This document shows, piece by piece, positions 5,560 through 5,971 of a stretch of DNA of 5,971 nt. Under the pieces are notes generated by a model. The model saw nothing but the letters and a program-made list of their open reading frames with translations, was not told where the DNA came from and did no database searches. Source of the DNA: Leucobacter sp. GTDB taxonomy: Bacteria > Actinomycetota > Actinomycetes > Actinomycetales > Microbacteriaceae. Position 1 is the stretch's first letter; each line of letters starts with the position of its first letter. A program made the position numbers and the translations under genes. The stretch is from NCBI GenBank assembly GCA_031178565.1, contig JAPSIU010000182.1, forward strand, positions 1 to 5,971, in the 5' to 3' direction.

Positions 5560-5641
5560 AATATCCCGGACCGGGACCGGGGCAGCCACTCGAAACCAGC
5601 CCGGAACCCGCCAGCCGAAACCCGTCCCGAGCCCGACAGCA

Positions 5642-5647
5642 TAGGAT
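5642..5647 (+). promoter_or_regulatory. -10 element for leaderless transcription of bioM
   Basis: TAGGAT (TANNNT) is followed by exactly 6 nt and the bioM GTG, the same geometry as at nucS and bioQ. There is no Shine-Dalgarno sequence. This implies that bioM can be expressed independently of bioY. Confidence 0.5.
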
Positions 5648-5653
5648 CGCCAG

Positions 5654-5971
5654 GTGATCGAACTCCGCGCCGCCGCCGTGACCGCGCCCTCCGCCGCGGG
5701 AGAGACGACGATCCTGCACCCGACGACACTCGCGCTCGCCGAGCACCGGATCTCGATCATCGGCGGCAACGGGTCGGGCAAGTCGACGCTCGCGCGCCTG
5801 CTGAACGGACTCGTCGAGCCGGCCTCCGGGACGGTGACCGTCACCCTCGACCGCCGCGGCACGGGAAACACGAGCAGGATGGGCAGCACGAACCGGGATG
5901 ACGGGGTCGCAGGTTCAATCGCGCCCGGCGGTCCCCCGGCCCGCACCGCGGGCGGTCCCGCACCCCTCGAC
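5654..5971 (+). CDS. bioM: biotin ECF transporter ATPase BioM, 3' partial
   Basis: ABC-type ATPase that energises biotin uptake through BioY and BioN, at the cytoplasmic face of the membrane. The frame stays open from GTG 5654 to the window end, giving 106 residues. It opens with IELRAAAVTAPSAAGETTIL and LALAEHRISIIGGNGSGKST; the Walker A motif is GGNGSGKST (37-45), followed by LARLLNGLVEPASGTVTV, as in ECF-type ATPases. After LDRR (65-68) the sequence becomes low in complexity and rich in Gly, Pro, Ala, Thr and Arg (69-104), where the approach to the Q-loop is expected. The Q-loop, signature motif and Walker B lie outside the window. No frameshift explains the odd stretch: the other two forward frames hit stops or give nothing ABC-like. 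The BioM assignment rests on Walker A plus the adjacent bioY; a different CbiO/EcfA-type ATPase is the alternative. Downstream bioN is expected. Confidence 0.85.
   Translation, partial: MIELRAAAVTAPSAAGETTILHPTTLALAEHRISIIGGNGSGKSTLARLLNGLVEPASGTVTVTLDRRGTGNTSRMGSTNRDDGVAGSIAPGGPPARTAGGPAPLD

Larger units (their letters stand above)
5406..5653 (+). other. structured non-coding spacer between bioY and bioM
   Basis: This 248-bp stretch carries no supportable coding sequence. From left to right it holds the end of a 14-bp duplication, a G/C hairpin, a 44-nt inverted repeat, a GGGCC run, a 10-bp hairpin, and a C-rich tail from about 5590 to 5640. In the tail CGAAACC recurs (5591-5597, 5616-5622) and CCGAAAC (5615-5621) could pair with GTTTCGG (5503-5509), enclosing the G-rich part. 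It ends in the bioM promoter hexamer. No BioQ-type box was found in it, and it matches no riboswitch class I can recognise. Confidence 0.6.

Noticed and set aside
5406..5653. Riboswitch or BioQ box ahead of bioM
   Set aside because: No conserved core of a riboswitch known to me is present, and no GAAC-N3-GTTC dyad was found; biotin has no well-established riboswitch.
5463..5657. Short plus-strand ORF (64 codons) in the bioY-bioM spacer
   Set aside because: It starts within the inverted repeat, has no ribosome binding site, and its product is a GPG/RAG repeat encoded by the GGGCC run.
4050..5729. Minus-strand open frame of 559 codons spanning bioQ, the divergent promoter and bioY
   Set aside because: It is in another frame from the recognised TetR protein and crosses a promoter region and bioY antisense. 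The composition is low-complexity and no domain is recognisable.
5854..5971. Frameshift in bioM as the reason for the low-complexity segment
   Set aside because: The other forward frames either reach a stop quickly or give no ABC-like sequence, so an in-frame insertion is the simpler reading.

Overview
The window reads as chromosomal DNA of a high-GC Gram-positive bacterium, most likely an actinobacterium of the Microbacteriaceae type (a Leucobacter-like genome is a guess). The reasons are the strong G/C bias at third codon positions, frequent GTG starts, TANNNT -10 elements placed for leaderless transcription, a NucS/EndoMS mismatch endonuclease, and a BioQ/BioY/BioM biotin-uptake locus. No rRNA, tRNA, CRISPR array, transposase or phage gene is visible.

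Layout. 1-1152: the 3' part of a DinF-type MATE exporter whose start lies before the window. 1153-1254: a short AT-rich island with a 13-bp inverted repeat (12/13 matching arms) that looks like an operator region. 1255-2025: a winged-helix regulator of the ArsR/SufR-like (COG2345-type) group with a cysteine-rich C-terminal domain. It is followed, after a short leader, by a 12-TM YbjJ-like MFS transporter (2080-3366). nucS (3376-4068) begins 9 nt after the transporter stop but has its own leaderless-type promoter. A TetR-family gene on the minus strand (4126-4707) is divergent from bioY (4797-5405). Their shared 89-bp intergenic region holds two TGAAC-N3-GTTCA-type boxes inside a 34-bp near-palindrome, so the TetR gene is best read as the biotin repressor BioQ. 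A structured 248-bp spacer (5406-5653) follows, then the 5' part of bioM, the ATPase partner of BioY, which runs off the window end.

How they work together. BioY is the membrane substrate-binding (S) subunit and BioM the ATPase of an ECF-type biotin importer. BioN, the transmembrane T subunit, would be expected just beyond the window. BioQ should repress both its own gene and bioY through the shared boxes. The ArsR/SufR-like regulator probably controls itself and the adjacent MFS gene in response to a ligand, metal or redox/Fe-S state. nucS is an independent replication-fidelity gene.

The less ordinary features are: the same TANNNT-N6-start geometry at nucS, tetR/bioQ and bioM; a 44-nt inverted repeat made of two CGCA-N3-TGCG dyads in the bioY-bioM spacer; a G-quadruplex-capable GGGCC repeat beside it; and a low-complexity insertion in BioM shortly after its Walker A motif. 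I see no convincingly new multi-gene system; the novelty here is in the regulatory DNA and the BioM insertion.
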